Below the pieces are notes generated by a model. The model was not told where the DNA came from, searched no databases, and was given only the letters and a program-made list of their open reading frames with translations. From Euptelea pleiosperma (lineage: Eukaryota > Streptophyta > Magnoliopsida > Ranunculales > Eupteleaceae), in contig CM068544.1 in NCBI GenBank assembly GCA_035048495.1, positions 45,037,893 through 45,101,892 of the forward strand: a stretch of 64,000 bases of DNA. The letters run 5' to 3'. Shown here one piece after another: positions 22,834 through 33,900 of this stretch (position 1 is its first letter; each line of letters opens with the position of its first letter). A program made the translations under genes and the position numbers.

Positions 22834-23167
22834 TGGATAGGGGCACAACCATTTGTGACAACTATTTTTGACAACCATTTGGCTGACCCACATAGAAGAT
22901 GAATCAATGGCTGATTTTTGGCGAGGAGATCATCCTCACAAAAATTCAAATCATTCTGATATTCGTTGACTGGTTTAGAAGTTGAAGAATTATGGACCCT
23001 CTATTTTTACCGTGTAACTTGAAAACCACATTTGATGGGGTTAGAAATTTCAAAATGAGCTGATTTTTTGTTGGGGTGATCTATATGGTGAGGAGATCAT
23101 CCTCACCAAAAATCAGCCATTGATTCATCTTCTATCTGGGTCCGCCAAAATGGTTTGTCCCCCTATC
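22834..23167. mobile_element. Foldback MITE, family E, copy 1
   Basis: Ends 'ggataggggcacaacca' and 'tggtttgtccccctatcc' are inverted, with inner arms 'gatgaatcaatggctgattttt' and its complement. Related copies occur at 57005-57215 (partial) and 58203-58546. Confidence 0.8.
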
Positions 23168-24140
23168 CCAACCCAACATATATATATGTGCTTCCTATCT
23201 AATAGGCACAACGACATTTTTTCCAGAACCTCATTTTTATTTTTGAAAAGTTTACCAATAACTTAATTAAAAAATTTAAAATTATATGTCAATAATATTA
23301 TATTGCTTAAGAAATAATTAACTTATCATCGTGTCCGTATTCTCAAAGCACTCCACGTTCAGTGTTGGTAATTGATTCCCATAAAACATTTATAAGGTCA
23401 TAGATTCAATAATCTTACCCATCTACATACATCGAAAAATACAAATATGCATACATACATACATGCATGTAAATTGATACCTATCGAAAGCAAGTGAAAT
23501 CGAAAAGGCACGATTGGGCCTTTTGGGCGCTTTATGAGGCGCACTTAGCATTTGATTTTACCAATCAAGAAAAAAGAAAGTGAAATCTATGGTTTGATGA
23601 CATTCGTAATTTAGAAAATTGTCCCGATGCTTACAGACGAGCCACTCAAACTAGACACACACGGTGCTGATCGCACCCCATTCATGCAGAGCATGCAATG
23701 TCATGGGCTGCCCCTTGAATGTCCCCAACATCTCAACAATTAGATGATTCAACACAGTTTAATCAATAATTTTTGTTCACATTGTCGACAAATTAAGAGC
23801 ACTTGTTCAAAATAAAAATAAAAACCCGATTCAACAGTTAGAAACTTAACACCATATAATTAGTGTCATTTTGGGCCATTGACTCATATCTTGCCCTAAG
23901 GTTTAAAAAGCCGACAAATTTTCGCTTGCCCCACTGTCTGACACGTACCCTAATCCCTTAATTTGCCCCCTATTATGTCCTTGGTTAGTGGTTAACAAGG
24001 AGTACTTGTCAGACATTTTGGGAAGGGGACTTCAAATGGGGCCAGCTTATTTTTTTCCCCTAAAAAGCCTGCTTGACCTAATCACCTTTTGATTTGTCCC
24101 CAGCTGTTAAGTAAATAAATGTAGTAATATCTCATTACCT
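23168..24140. other. Spacer with no recognised feature
   Basis: AT-rich intergenic DNA, no frame or repeat termini recognised apart from short 'cata' runs near 23450. The last 8 bases (cattacct) are the target duplication of the next MITE. Confidence 0.55.
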
Positions 24141-24435
24141 CATGGTTTAAAAGGGGCCGTTATAACGGTATAATGGACTGGGTGCGTTACCTTTTTTCCA
24201 TTACAATGGCCGTTGTAACGAATTGTAACGCTCAGGGCAAAAATGGAAATAACAGAAAAATGGCGCTGGAATTCTAATTTTGAAATTCAAAATTTCAAAA
24301 ACAGAAAAACGACGGAAATAACGGCCTTTTTTTCACAAAATTTTTCAAAAAATAACGGCCGTTATTTTTCTGGACGTTTTAACAACGTAACGGGGGAGGT
24401 CCGAATCTGTTATAACGGCGGTTTTTTAAACCATG
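24141..24435. mobile_element. hAT-like MITE (CAAGGTTTAAA family), complete
   Basis: Ends CATGGTTTAAAA and TTTTAAACCATG are perfect inverted repeats, flanked by the perfect 8-bp duplication cattacct (24133-24140 and 24436-24443). An 8-bp duplication is typical of hAT. It lies about 0.4 kb upstream of the gene at 24852. Confidence 0.92.
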
Positions 24436-24773
24436 CATTACCTTCTCTCCTTGATACAATTTAATAGAAAACGGGTGAATTATTTTTTTTTCCCACCTAA
24501 ATGCATTACATTACTACATTAATCAATTGCAAACAAACATAGAGATCTTGTTCCCTAATTTGAAGGCCGGCCGGTTGTATTATTTCCTACAATCCAATGC
24601 ATCCACGTGTATCTCAACTTCCCATTCAACCGACAACCCCATACAAAATAAATAACCCAAACATCAACCACCCCATTAAGAATTCCATAAATTTCCTAAG
24701 ATCCAACAAAGGGAAACTTCCATGGAACTACACAACGTCCGTATGTCCTGGTAATCCCAAGTCCTAACCACAA

Positions 24774-24779
24774 TATATA
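24774..24779 (+). promoter_or_regulatory. Likely TATA box of the 24852 gene
   Basis: TATATA in 'cacaatatatacg', 73 bases before the start codon. This is a reasonable distance for a plant core promoter with a short leader. Confidence 0.55.
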
Positions 24780-24851
24780 CGACTCAGCCTTTCTTTAGCC
24801 TCCATAAACTTGAGCACAAACACTTAAATTTTCAAGAACCCACTACCCACA

Positions 24852-25358
24852 ATGGCTAGATTTCTTCTTGTTTGTTTGATCTTAACAGATCCTCTCGTGG
24901 TTCTAGCCATGTCTAACGGAAAGGTTCGGACCACGGTCGAGCCCAAAGTGTCAAGTATCTCGGATCCTCCAACTTTGGCACCATCCCGAAATCGAAAGCT
25001 AGACATTGCCAAAGCACCTACAATTCTAAGACTCGATAGTTCCTCGGACCCACTGGTTCCGAGTCCGTCTAGGAGTCGAGAGCCAGAAATCCGCGAGGCA
25101 ACCATAGGTGAAGAACACAGTAAGCAGACCACCAAAGAGGTCAGTTCTTTAGATCAACCAGTTTTGACTGAACCCAAGAATCAAGAGATGGAATTTGCTG
25201 AAGCTCCGGCCAACAGACGGCGAGGAAGGCATCATTCAACTGATAAGTCGGTCGCCGGGGGTGGCGTGATCCTTGGGGGGTTTGCAACTACCTTTTTGGT
25301 TTCAGTTTTCTGTTATATTCGAGCCACTAGAAGAAGAAATGGAGAAACAACGCCCTAA
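24852..25358 (+). CDS. Small secreted/type I membrane protein with three internal repeats
   Basis: Intronless frame of 168 residues. The N-terminus (1-19, M-A-R-F-L-L-V-C-L-I-L) is a signal peptide. Residues 34-57, 62-85 and 98-121 are three imperfect repeats of ~24 residues with the pattern S-S-x-S-D-P ... P-S-R-x-R-x-x-E/D-I-x-x-A. A basic stretch (N-R-R-R-G-R-H-H, 121-128) is followed by a Gly-rich transmembrane segment (about 133-156: G-G-G-V-I-L-G-G-F) and a short basic tail (R-A-T-R-R-R). The predicted topology is the repeat region outside the cell and the tail in the cytoplasm. The H-H-S-T-D-K-S-V-A-G-G-G block looks like a conserved plant motif that I remember from uncharacterised proteins; the function is unknown. 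The C in the transmembrane end could be a lipid site, which is inference. The TATA box and MITE upstream are noted separately. Confidence 0.8.
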   Translation: MARFLLVCLILTDPLVVLAMSNGKVRTTVEPKVSSISDPPTLAPSRNRKLDIAKAPTILRLDSSSDPLVPSPSRSREPEIREATIGEEHSKQTTKEVSSLDQPVLTEPKNQEMEFAEAPANRRRGRHHSTDKSVAGGGVILGGFATTFLVSVFCYIRATRRRNGETTP

Positions 25359-25967
25359 ATTCTTGGGTCCTTCGATCCACGATCTTGCTCAAATTTGACC
25401 AACATTGATGTAAGCAACCAGATGTGTACTAGTTACGTTCTAGAACCGAAGGTTCGACGGTACTGAAAATTGAGCTACTTAATATGGTAGCCCGCGAGCT
25501 ATTTAATATGATATAAGTTCTGTGAAGTATTATTAAACTGTAGATGTAATGTAACTATGTAAGACATATTTTAAAAGTTCATTTTATCATCTCGAGCATC
25601 CATTTTTATATCTTTTTTTTTTCTGGACCGTAATTTCTTATTAATCAGTCTTCCGAACATGTCGTAGGCAGCTGCCACATGGCATGCAAGAAGGTCAGAT
25701 CCACAGCAACATTTTTTTTTGTTTTTGGCAACACAACTGAGGCTAGCTGAACCGCAGTACCAATATTAGGGGATGGAATCTGCACCATGCAAGCTCCCAA
25801 CTCTACCCGTCCAAGGTGATTTCAGCACCACAGCAACATGGAGGAAACCTGCCTCGTGGGTTTGAAACACCCTTACTGATAAACTCACTATTAATGGCTT
25901 GGAGGTTGAGAAGTCCTGCCCAAGAGAAATGGAAAACAAAAGAAGAAAATCATAAAAAGAGCCCACA
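25359..25967. other. 3' flank of the 24852 gene and spacer
   Basis: The near part probably holds the 3' UTR. Nothing else is recognised. Confidence 0.5.
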
Positions 25968-25975
25968 AAAAGAAA

Positions 25976-26438
25976 GGGAGTGCATATTTGCACACCCCAT
26001 TTCCTATTCCGGTGGACTCCTAGACAGGGGCACACCCCAAAAAGAGAGAGCTCTCTCTAAAACTTGGCTAACCGGTAACCGTCACTGACCACCCACAAAA
26101 TGAGCCACATAGCACATTTTTAGAGGACACTGAGCCTATAGATGTTTGGTCAATCTCTTGGGGAACCTACAAAACAAAAATCAACTTGATTAGTGATTTC
26201 CAAGCATTGGATTGGAGCCATTTTCATGGGTTGATTTAACCATGGGAATTTGAGCATTATCGACCATTATTTGGTGCACAAGATCGAAATGTTTGAAATC
26301 ACTAACCAGGTTGATTTTTGGTTTGTAGGTCCACCTAGGGATTGGTCATCCATAGGGTCAGTATCAGCCAATCTTAGGGGTGTGCCCGGACTAGGAGTCC
26401 ACCGGGATAGGAAATGGGGTGTGCAAATATGAGCTCCC
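25976..26438. mobile_element. Foldback element with GGGAG...CTCCC ends around a family C core, complete
   Basis: Termini GGGAGTGCATATTTGCACACC and its complement GGTGTGCAAATATGAGCTCCC. The 8 bases aaaagaaa precede (25968-25975) and follow (26439-26446). Inner arms belong to family C. Sister of 20708-21215. Confidence 0.85.
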
Positions 26439-26629
26439 AAAAGAAAAGCAACCTATCAAAAACTAGTGTTTGAAAACTCGACTCCAAAACTCGACTCCAC
26501 TCCCGAGTTGAGTTAACTCGAAGACTCGAATTCGACCCGAAGTAACTCGATTTGAGTAATATATTAATATTAATATATTGGTGTGTTGATTAATGAACAA
26601 TGTACTAGGTGCCTTGTTTTTTTAAACAA

Positions 26630-27130
26630 CCCCCCATCAAGATTGCTTTAAGGGAAGAACTTCTTCCCTCATCTTATAATAATTTGATAGCCTAGAGGTG
26701 GTAAGGACCATAGACAATGGCGGAGCTAATGTTTGGCCCATCCCTAGGTGGATTACAGTATTTTGCCACGAGCAACACTCTAAGAGACTATTGATTGCAT
26801 GGATGTTTGGTCTATCCCTAGATGGACCTACATACCGAAAATGAGCCTCATTAGTGTTTTCTAACCTTTGGATCTAAGTACCCATCAAGAGTGCTTTAAG
26901 GGAAGAACTTCTTCCCTCATCTTATAATAATTGATAGCCTAGAGGTGGTAAGGACCATAGACAACGGCGGAGCTAATGTTTGGCCCATCCCTAGGTGGAT
27001 TACAGTATTTTGCCACGTGCAACACTCTTAAAGACTATTGATTGCATGGATGTTTGGTCTATCCCTAGATGGACCTACATACTGAAAATGAGCCTCAATA
27101 GTGTTTTCTAACCTTTGGATCTAAGTACCC
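26630..27130. repeat. Tandem duplication, ~250 bp unit, of a family C left arm
   Basis: The block from 'ccatcaagattgctttaaggg' (first copy 'ccccatcaagattgc', second 'acccatcaagagtgc') to 'ctttggatctaagtacc' occurs twice in direct order (about 26630-26882 and 26883-27130) with very few differences. It includes the 'tggatgtttggtctatccctag' core. Confidence 0.85.
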
Positions 27131-27310
27131 CAAATTATATATCCAACGGTTCAAAATATTCCTATGAAAAAGAGTCAAATTTAAGTGTTAGAAATCACTA
27201 ATCAGACTTGTTTTTGTCTATGGGTCCACCTAGCGATGGGCCAAACATCATATATCTCTAAGAGTGTGCCACGTGTCCCATACTATGGTCTGTCATCAAT
27301 GTTGATGACC
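27131..27310. repeat. Foldback family C, right arm
   Basis: Contains 'gttagaaatcactaatcag' and 'gggtccacctagcgatgggcc', the inverse partner of the duplicated left arms at 26630-27130, with CACGTG near 27270. Confidence 0.7.
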
Positions 27311-27601
27311 GATGTCCGCCATCATAGATTTAATAAATAAAATTGGCTCTCAAACTTGACCCCCTTAGCACATAGGGTTATTGTTTGGCCTGCGCACCAG
27401 TAAACTGGGCCCTGTTATATACGTTGTTTTTGGGTCCTATGGTTTTGGTTCCAAACTTCCAACATTGAAAATGTATAGTCCCAATCCAATCTGCTTAATC
27501 CGGACTTGTTCCTGTTGGTCTGATTGACAACCCTACTCTCCCGTTATTCGTAATAGAGTTATACGTGCAACCAAACAACCCCTTTGATTTGACTAAAACT
27601 T

Positions 27602-27794
27602 TGATGACAGCGGACTGTCAGCGAAGCCAATGACAACGATAGAATTCTTGGCACGTATCCTAGTGCTGGCCACAAACCCAAGTTTGTTATTTTTTATTAC
27701 AAAAGCAAAAGCACTTCGACACGTGGCAGCACTAGAATACGTGACGAGGTGTCCGTGGTAGTCAGCGGATTCGCTGACAGCCCGCTGTCATCAA
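27602..27794. mobile_element. Foldback MITE upstream of the PI31 gene
   Basis: 'gatgacagcggactgtcagcg' on the left is matched by 'cgctgacagcccgctgtcatc' on the right. A related half copy lies near 59276-59315. It ends about 170 bp before the PI31 start codon and so lies within the proximal promoter. Confidence 0.75.
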
Positions 27795-27963
27795 CATTTT
27801 ACTCGGTTTGGTTCCACACATCGCCGGATTATTCTTGTTCTGTAAGAAATCAACCGCCTAACAGAAGGGAGAAAAAGAAAAATCAACCGACAAGAATCGC
27901 CAAATCACGAACCTCTTTCTCTGTTTCAATCGATCGCAGATCGTAGCGAAGAAGAGCAAAACA

Positions 27964-30900
27964 ATGGCGAGCGAGGACGCCGTTATGGCTGTCATTAGGG
28001 CATCTCGCCCTTCTTTCCGAAACCCGCACGACAAGATAGCCTTCGCTGTGCACGCGGCGTTCCTTGCCTCGGGCTACACTCTTACGGCTACAGGAGCTCG
28101 CGCTTTCTCTGATACTGCTCTGTCTTCTCCTCCTTCAGGTCATAACTTCTTCATCGATTTCTCCTTTTCTTTCTCTGATTCTTTGTAGTTTAAATAAAGT
28201 CTTCAGTTTTTACTAAAATTTTAATTGGGATAGATGAGGTTGGTATTGAGGGTTGGAATGAAACCGGCGAAAGCTACGGGTTTGTCTATTCTAAGGACGA
28301 TAAGGGTTCAAAGACTACCGTTTTAGTGAAGTGTTTGGTTATGGGAGACCAGCTGGTGATCGATGCGCTTAGTAGTAGGGACCAAGATAAGCAACCATTG
28401 ACTCTTCAAATCAAGTAGGGTTTCTATTAAATTTTTCCCTTTCTACTTTTAAAATTTTAAATTGTAACAGGGTTTCTCTATTCTTGTTAATTTCTTTGGG
28501 TTTCGGCTCTTCAAATTAAGTGGGGTTTCTAACAAATTCTTAAATTCTGTCTCGGTTTCGCTATTTTGATAATTTATTTTTTATTTTTGGTTTCGACTCT
28601 TCAAATCGTCATATCCCTTTTCAAATCTTTAAATTGTATTTAGTATTCTCTATTGTTGTTAAGCTTTTCTGGTTCTAACTTTTCTTATTTGTTTTACAGT
28701 GTCAATGAGTATGATGGAGGAAATGAGAACACCAAATATGCAGATCAATATAAAAATTTCTCAAAGCTCGTGAAGACTTTGAATTCAGGGATTTTGAGCA
28801 AAATGGAGGATTCACCAACAAAGGCAAGCTCTTCAGCCCCTGCCCCACCCAGGTATTGAATCACATTTTTTGTTTTAGTCGAATTTTGGTAGATAATCTT
28901 GTAGAAGTTTTGTTGGCATTATAAATCATGGAGGAAATAGTAGGAGTCCCTGTTTCTTCTACTGAAACTCAATTCTTAGCTTTAAAGGGGTGACTATCGT
29001 GACCCGGGGGACTAGTCGGGTGCTCTAAGAGGCCGGGATACCCACGGTTTCAAAAAAAAAAAGGTTAGAAACACCACGAATTCAAAAATGTTTGTTGATG
29101 GTCTCGTGACAATTGATTTACAATAAGGACTATAGGAATTTGGAGGAAATATTACTTAGATATGTGTTTTCAGTTAGATTCATCTACATTGGTTTTTCCA
29201 AATGGTTGCTTATTGTAGTATGACGAGTTATGAGTGTGCTTCATGCTTGTTTTACCATTTCCTATACTTTTCATGATTTCCGTAATCAAAATCTTTTCAT
29301 TTCCAAGCTAACTAGAGTACACCAAAATCAAAATTTGAAACCTTAAATATTTCATCCGAAAGAGTATCGACTGACTATGATCTTGCATGATCCATCATTC
29401 ATTGTTTCAAAAATATTGAATCTTGGGTTATGTTCCTTCTTGGCTTCAGTTTTTTCCCCTTGAAGAAGTAAATAACACGAGGGAGGTTCGTCATTCAATT
29501 CCTAGATACTTGATTAAAAGATTGGAAAACTGTTATTTGGAGTAAATGACACCTTTAAGGCTGTTTATTAAGAGTGGGAGACATGTCCTATGTGGAGCCT
29601 TAAGGTTACCTTTTTTGTGGGAGCTTATTTGGAGTCTAAACCTATTGGGTATTAGTGACAAGATTAGGGATGACGGAGTCAAAATTTATTTGGGCTGCAC
29701 AGGTATGTTCGGGACTAAAGATTTTAGTTTGGAAGAGAGAGTTGCTTATTTGAAAGGATTGGGAGATTTTCTTGGTTCTTTTTTCTGGCTCCCTTGATTG
29801 CACTCTCTATCCCCTTTATAGACAGGCCTTCGTGTTGTTAGCGTACATGCTTATATTAAGTCTAGTTACTTGTCAAAGAAAATAAATTGTGAACATAAGA
29901 AAAGCATAGGGTCAGACACCATTACCTTGCTAGTTTCATATCCGTTAGTCGTATTCTTTGAAATAGTATTTTGAATTTTTTGTGATTCATTTCCTTTGCT
30001 AAATTTAATTGTAAATTAGCGTTATGTTTTAAAAGGGTTTTTCTGTCAACATTTTATATTTACAAAGATTCTCATTCCATTCTTGATCGGATTATGCTGA
30101 AGTTTGATTGTTTTGCATGTCCAGTAGATTAACTTGTCTATTTCTGCTTTTCTCCAATTTTCATATCTTTCTTGATTCTATGATTGTTAGAGATGAGTGT
30201 TATTCCTTCCATTTGAGGATTGCAGGGTGAACTACTTTGGAGTATCTACTTTCTAGTGCCTTTGTACCTCTGGTTGCCTTGATTTCCAGGGAAAAAATGA
30301 TTTTTTGGACTAATCATGAATATAACTTGCATGAACATGAATCCATATTTAGAAAAAATACTGCAGCCTCGGACTGCATTTTTATGGTAATCTTGAAGAT
30401 TGTATAAGCTTTCAGTGTTGAAAACTACAAAGAAGCACCATCCAAGGTCATTTCTTTTATTTATGTATTTTTTGTTTTTTTTATTTGATAAGCACCGTCC
30501 ATGGTCTTATAAATTTTCCCTTAGCGGCACTATTCAATGTGAAGCATGAAAAATAGCCCGACTATCATTTTCAATTTCAATCACTTGCTAGAGGAGCCAT
30601 TACATTGGTTCATGTATTATTCCTAGGCCAATCAAAATGCCTCTTAAGTCTTCCACCAACTGAATGTTGTTTCCAGTGATAATTTATCTTCGTTGTGTAT
30701 TTTATTCTTTAATGCAAAACATTTAATATGTCCAGAACTTCAACAGTTTTAAGTCGATGGCCAAATATGTTGAACTGATTAACATTTAGATGTTGAATTT
30801 TGGAATTGTTGAGTGAGGTTTTGTATTCTTGAATCCTTGTAAAGGTAGAAAAACATATTTTTGCAAGGCTAGAATTTGACGCTATACTATAATATTGTTT

Positions 30901-33900
30901 GATGCGCCTTATACCAAATGTTATAGTTGATATTCTTTTGCCAGGTCAGAAACAAGTGAGCGGTCTGAACATAACCCACGTGAGCCTCAAGGCCCTCAAC
31001 CATATCCTTCAGAGTATTCTTCGCAAAACTTTTAGTCTTACAGTTCATAATATTACATTTTCTTGGCAACGAGATGTGCATATATTACTCATGAAGTATT
31101 TATGATCTTTAGATAATTGTTGCTTATACGAGCTATAAACTGTCATTTCTTTCATTCTACCTGTCTATGATATTTGTAGTATATTAATTTTGGGAGGTTT
31201 TATTACAGTGATGTTTTATTTCTTTAAAGCAGTGGCAAGCCGTAGCATTGTGTCCTTTTATTTTGGTAGAAACTGCATTTCTCTTACTAAGTGTTTGACA
31301 TCGGTAGCTTGAGGCATGATGTTTGCAGCCCTATAGACTCATTTGGCTAGAAGATCTACCTTTTCATTAACCAATCTTGGGACAAGCAAGAATGATATGT
31401 TCATTGAATGACTAAGTCAAGTCCCGAATCTTTCTAATGATATGAGATGATCTGGGTGAACCTTTCTTCTTGTCGGATGCCCACATAATTACATTGCTCA
31501 AATCTCCCTCAACAAGAAGATTCTCGAAATTTAAATTCTTTGCAATCTTAAGACCTTGAAGGAGGGAAAGGGCTGCAGCTTTGTTAGAGACACACTCCCC
31601 TAATGGATTTGGATGAACATTCTCCAAAAGTCAAGTGACAAGACCTGATCTAAATTTAGCATAGTGGGTATCAACACTATATACTTGCTAATTGAAATGG
31701 GTACAACATGGTTTTTGTAGGATATTTTTAATTGTGCATGTTTTATTAGTCATTATCTTCTGAATTCATGATGATTGTTTTGTTACCAGTTAACTGTAAA
31801 TGGCATGTTGTAAGTTATGTGATTGTAGAGGCTACAAATATCAAAAGTTCAATTAAAATTTAAGTGTACAATAGGAACTAAAATATAGTATAATATAATT
31901 AGACTTATCAAAAAAAATTATAATTAGGGAATTTTTGTAATGGCACCCTGAAAATCGAAATAAATAGTGATACACCCCTATTCATTCACTTTAGGAATAC
32001 TCCCTTGACCAAATTGTGCCATAATCGACTCATTGGAACGTGACTTGCATCACATTCCTGGTAGTGAATACATTGAAAATGACCCTCTACTTCATTTGTG
32101 CCCATTACATGTCCAACTGTTACGCCGTCTATCATGACGAGCCATGTCATAGTGGAATGAGCTCTGCCACTCTACTCCATTTGTGCCCATTACATGTCCA
32201 ACTGTTACACCATCTATCATGACGAGACATGTCATAGTCGAATGAGCTCTGCCATTCGTTTCACATGACATCTGACGGGTAAGATATGTTCAAACAAGAT
32301 TTGGTGTCACTTCATGCTCATTTTAAGTCAGACTATCATTTGACGCAAGTCTATGCTAATTAATTTTCATCATCCATACCGCATGAAAACAGATGATGGA
32401 GATCTATCCCAATGTGACTATTCTTGAATTTAATCCCAGCCATGGATAGACAAGGATTGATCGATCGGTCCAAATCTTACATCATGGAGAAACAGTATAC
32501 AAATCAGATGTCAAATGAGTCTTGAATCGAATTATAGTATGCTCTCATTCACCATAACATGGTGTATCAACATCATCCTCTCCAAACCCAACAATCCTTT
32601 TTAAAAATACTCTCACAGAACCTTTCTACCCTACCACACAATGTGCCTTTCCAATTCTTTCCCCTGCTTTATTGGTGGAGATTTTGCTTACTTTTTTTAA
32701 TCTAAAAGGACTTGTGTTTTTCAGACCATTAAAATTCCCCAGAGTTTTGAATTTGGGGAAATGCAAGGTTCTTGTCTTTCGGACCACCACAAAACAATCT
32801 ATAAACAACTATAAATAATGATGAGAACTTCATTCCATCCTTTGTCTTAATGCAAGTCACTGATTACAAACTGATTCTCACCTTCACAACTCAATCCGTC
32901 CTGAAACTCGCCAGCACAAATCTCGCTATCGTTCTTATTGGAGGACTCAACAACTTTGCCAGTAATACTAAGATTGTCAAGAAAAGTGACGGAGAAGGCG
33001 AACAAGAATTGTCCATTCACTAGAAGACAAAATTCCCTATGCTTCTCATCATCAAATAACTATTTGGGATTTTTTCTTAGACGTTGAATTTGTTCATTTT
33101 TTTATTCACTTTTACAGAGAAGATCAAGCATTTTTAGCTTCGAGAAAAGTGACGGGCAGATTTTCATGGAAAAAGTGACTGTTTGGAGGGAGAAAATTCT
33201 TTGACTGCAATGAAACCCACTTCGCCACATGCCAAATCTGAACAGCCTGTGGTCTGTGAGCGCTGTGAATTTCTCTGTTGTTGTTGGGGATGTTGTGATC
33301 GAATTTTATGGCCATCATATGGTCACTGTTGGGTTGTGCAAATTAGGATGGCGGGCAGCAACAGTAGCAGCAACCAATGGTAGTAACGTAAACTGTATAA
33401 TGTGTGTGAAGAAGCTGCTGGAACGTAATCTGTATAATGTGTGTGAAAAAGCTGCTGGAAACCTGTCTATCAGTTTTCCTTTCTTGGGTTTTTCATTTGG
33501 GAGCAGATGAGAATTGTAGGAGAGAGAGGGAGTGGGGCTAGTGGTGGTTGTGACAGTTGTGGATCTTTAGAAGGTCATAGGGCATTTTGGTCCTTTTGAA
33601 TATTCACCAACACGTATGTGTGCAAGTCACATTCCACCATGAGTCACCAATGATGCATTTTGGTTAAGGGGGTATTCGTAAAGTTTGAAAGTATAGGGGC
33701 TATGGTTATCTGCTTTTGATTTTCATCGGGGGTTACAAAAATGTCCATGTAATAAAATAACAAGCTATCAACGTCTTAGACCGGTTGTCCATAAAACATC
33801 CAAAAAGGCATCTTAGACGGGTTGCCCAATCTAAACCTGTACCTGGGGAAATCCCAAGTTGTATCCAACTCCCTGCATCTTTGATTATCCATTTACAAAT

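Noticed and set aside
24824..25135. 103-codon minus-strand frame
   Set aside because: Lies antisense to the 24852-25358 gene, which has TATA box, signal peptide and membrane segment.
29546..29797. 83-codon frame in PI31 intron 3
   Set aside because: No recognisable domain; could be a LINE scrap, but the similarity is too weak.
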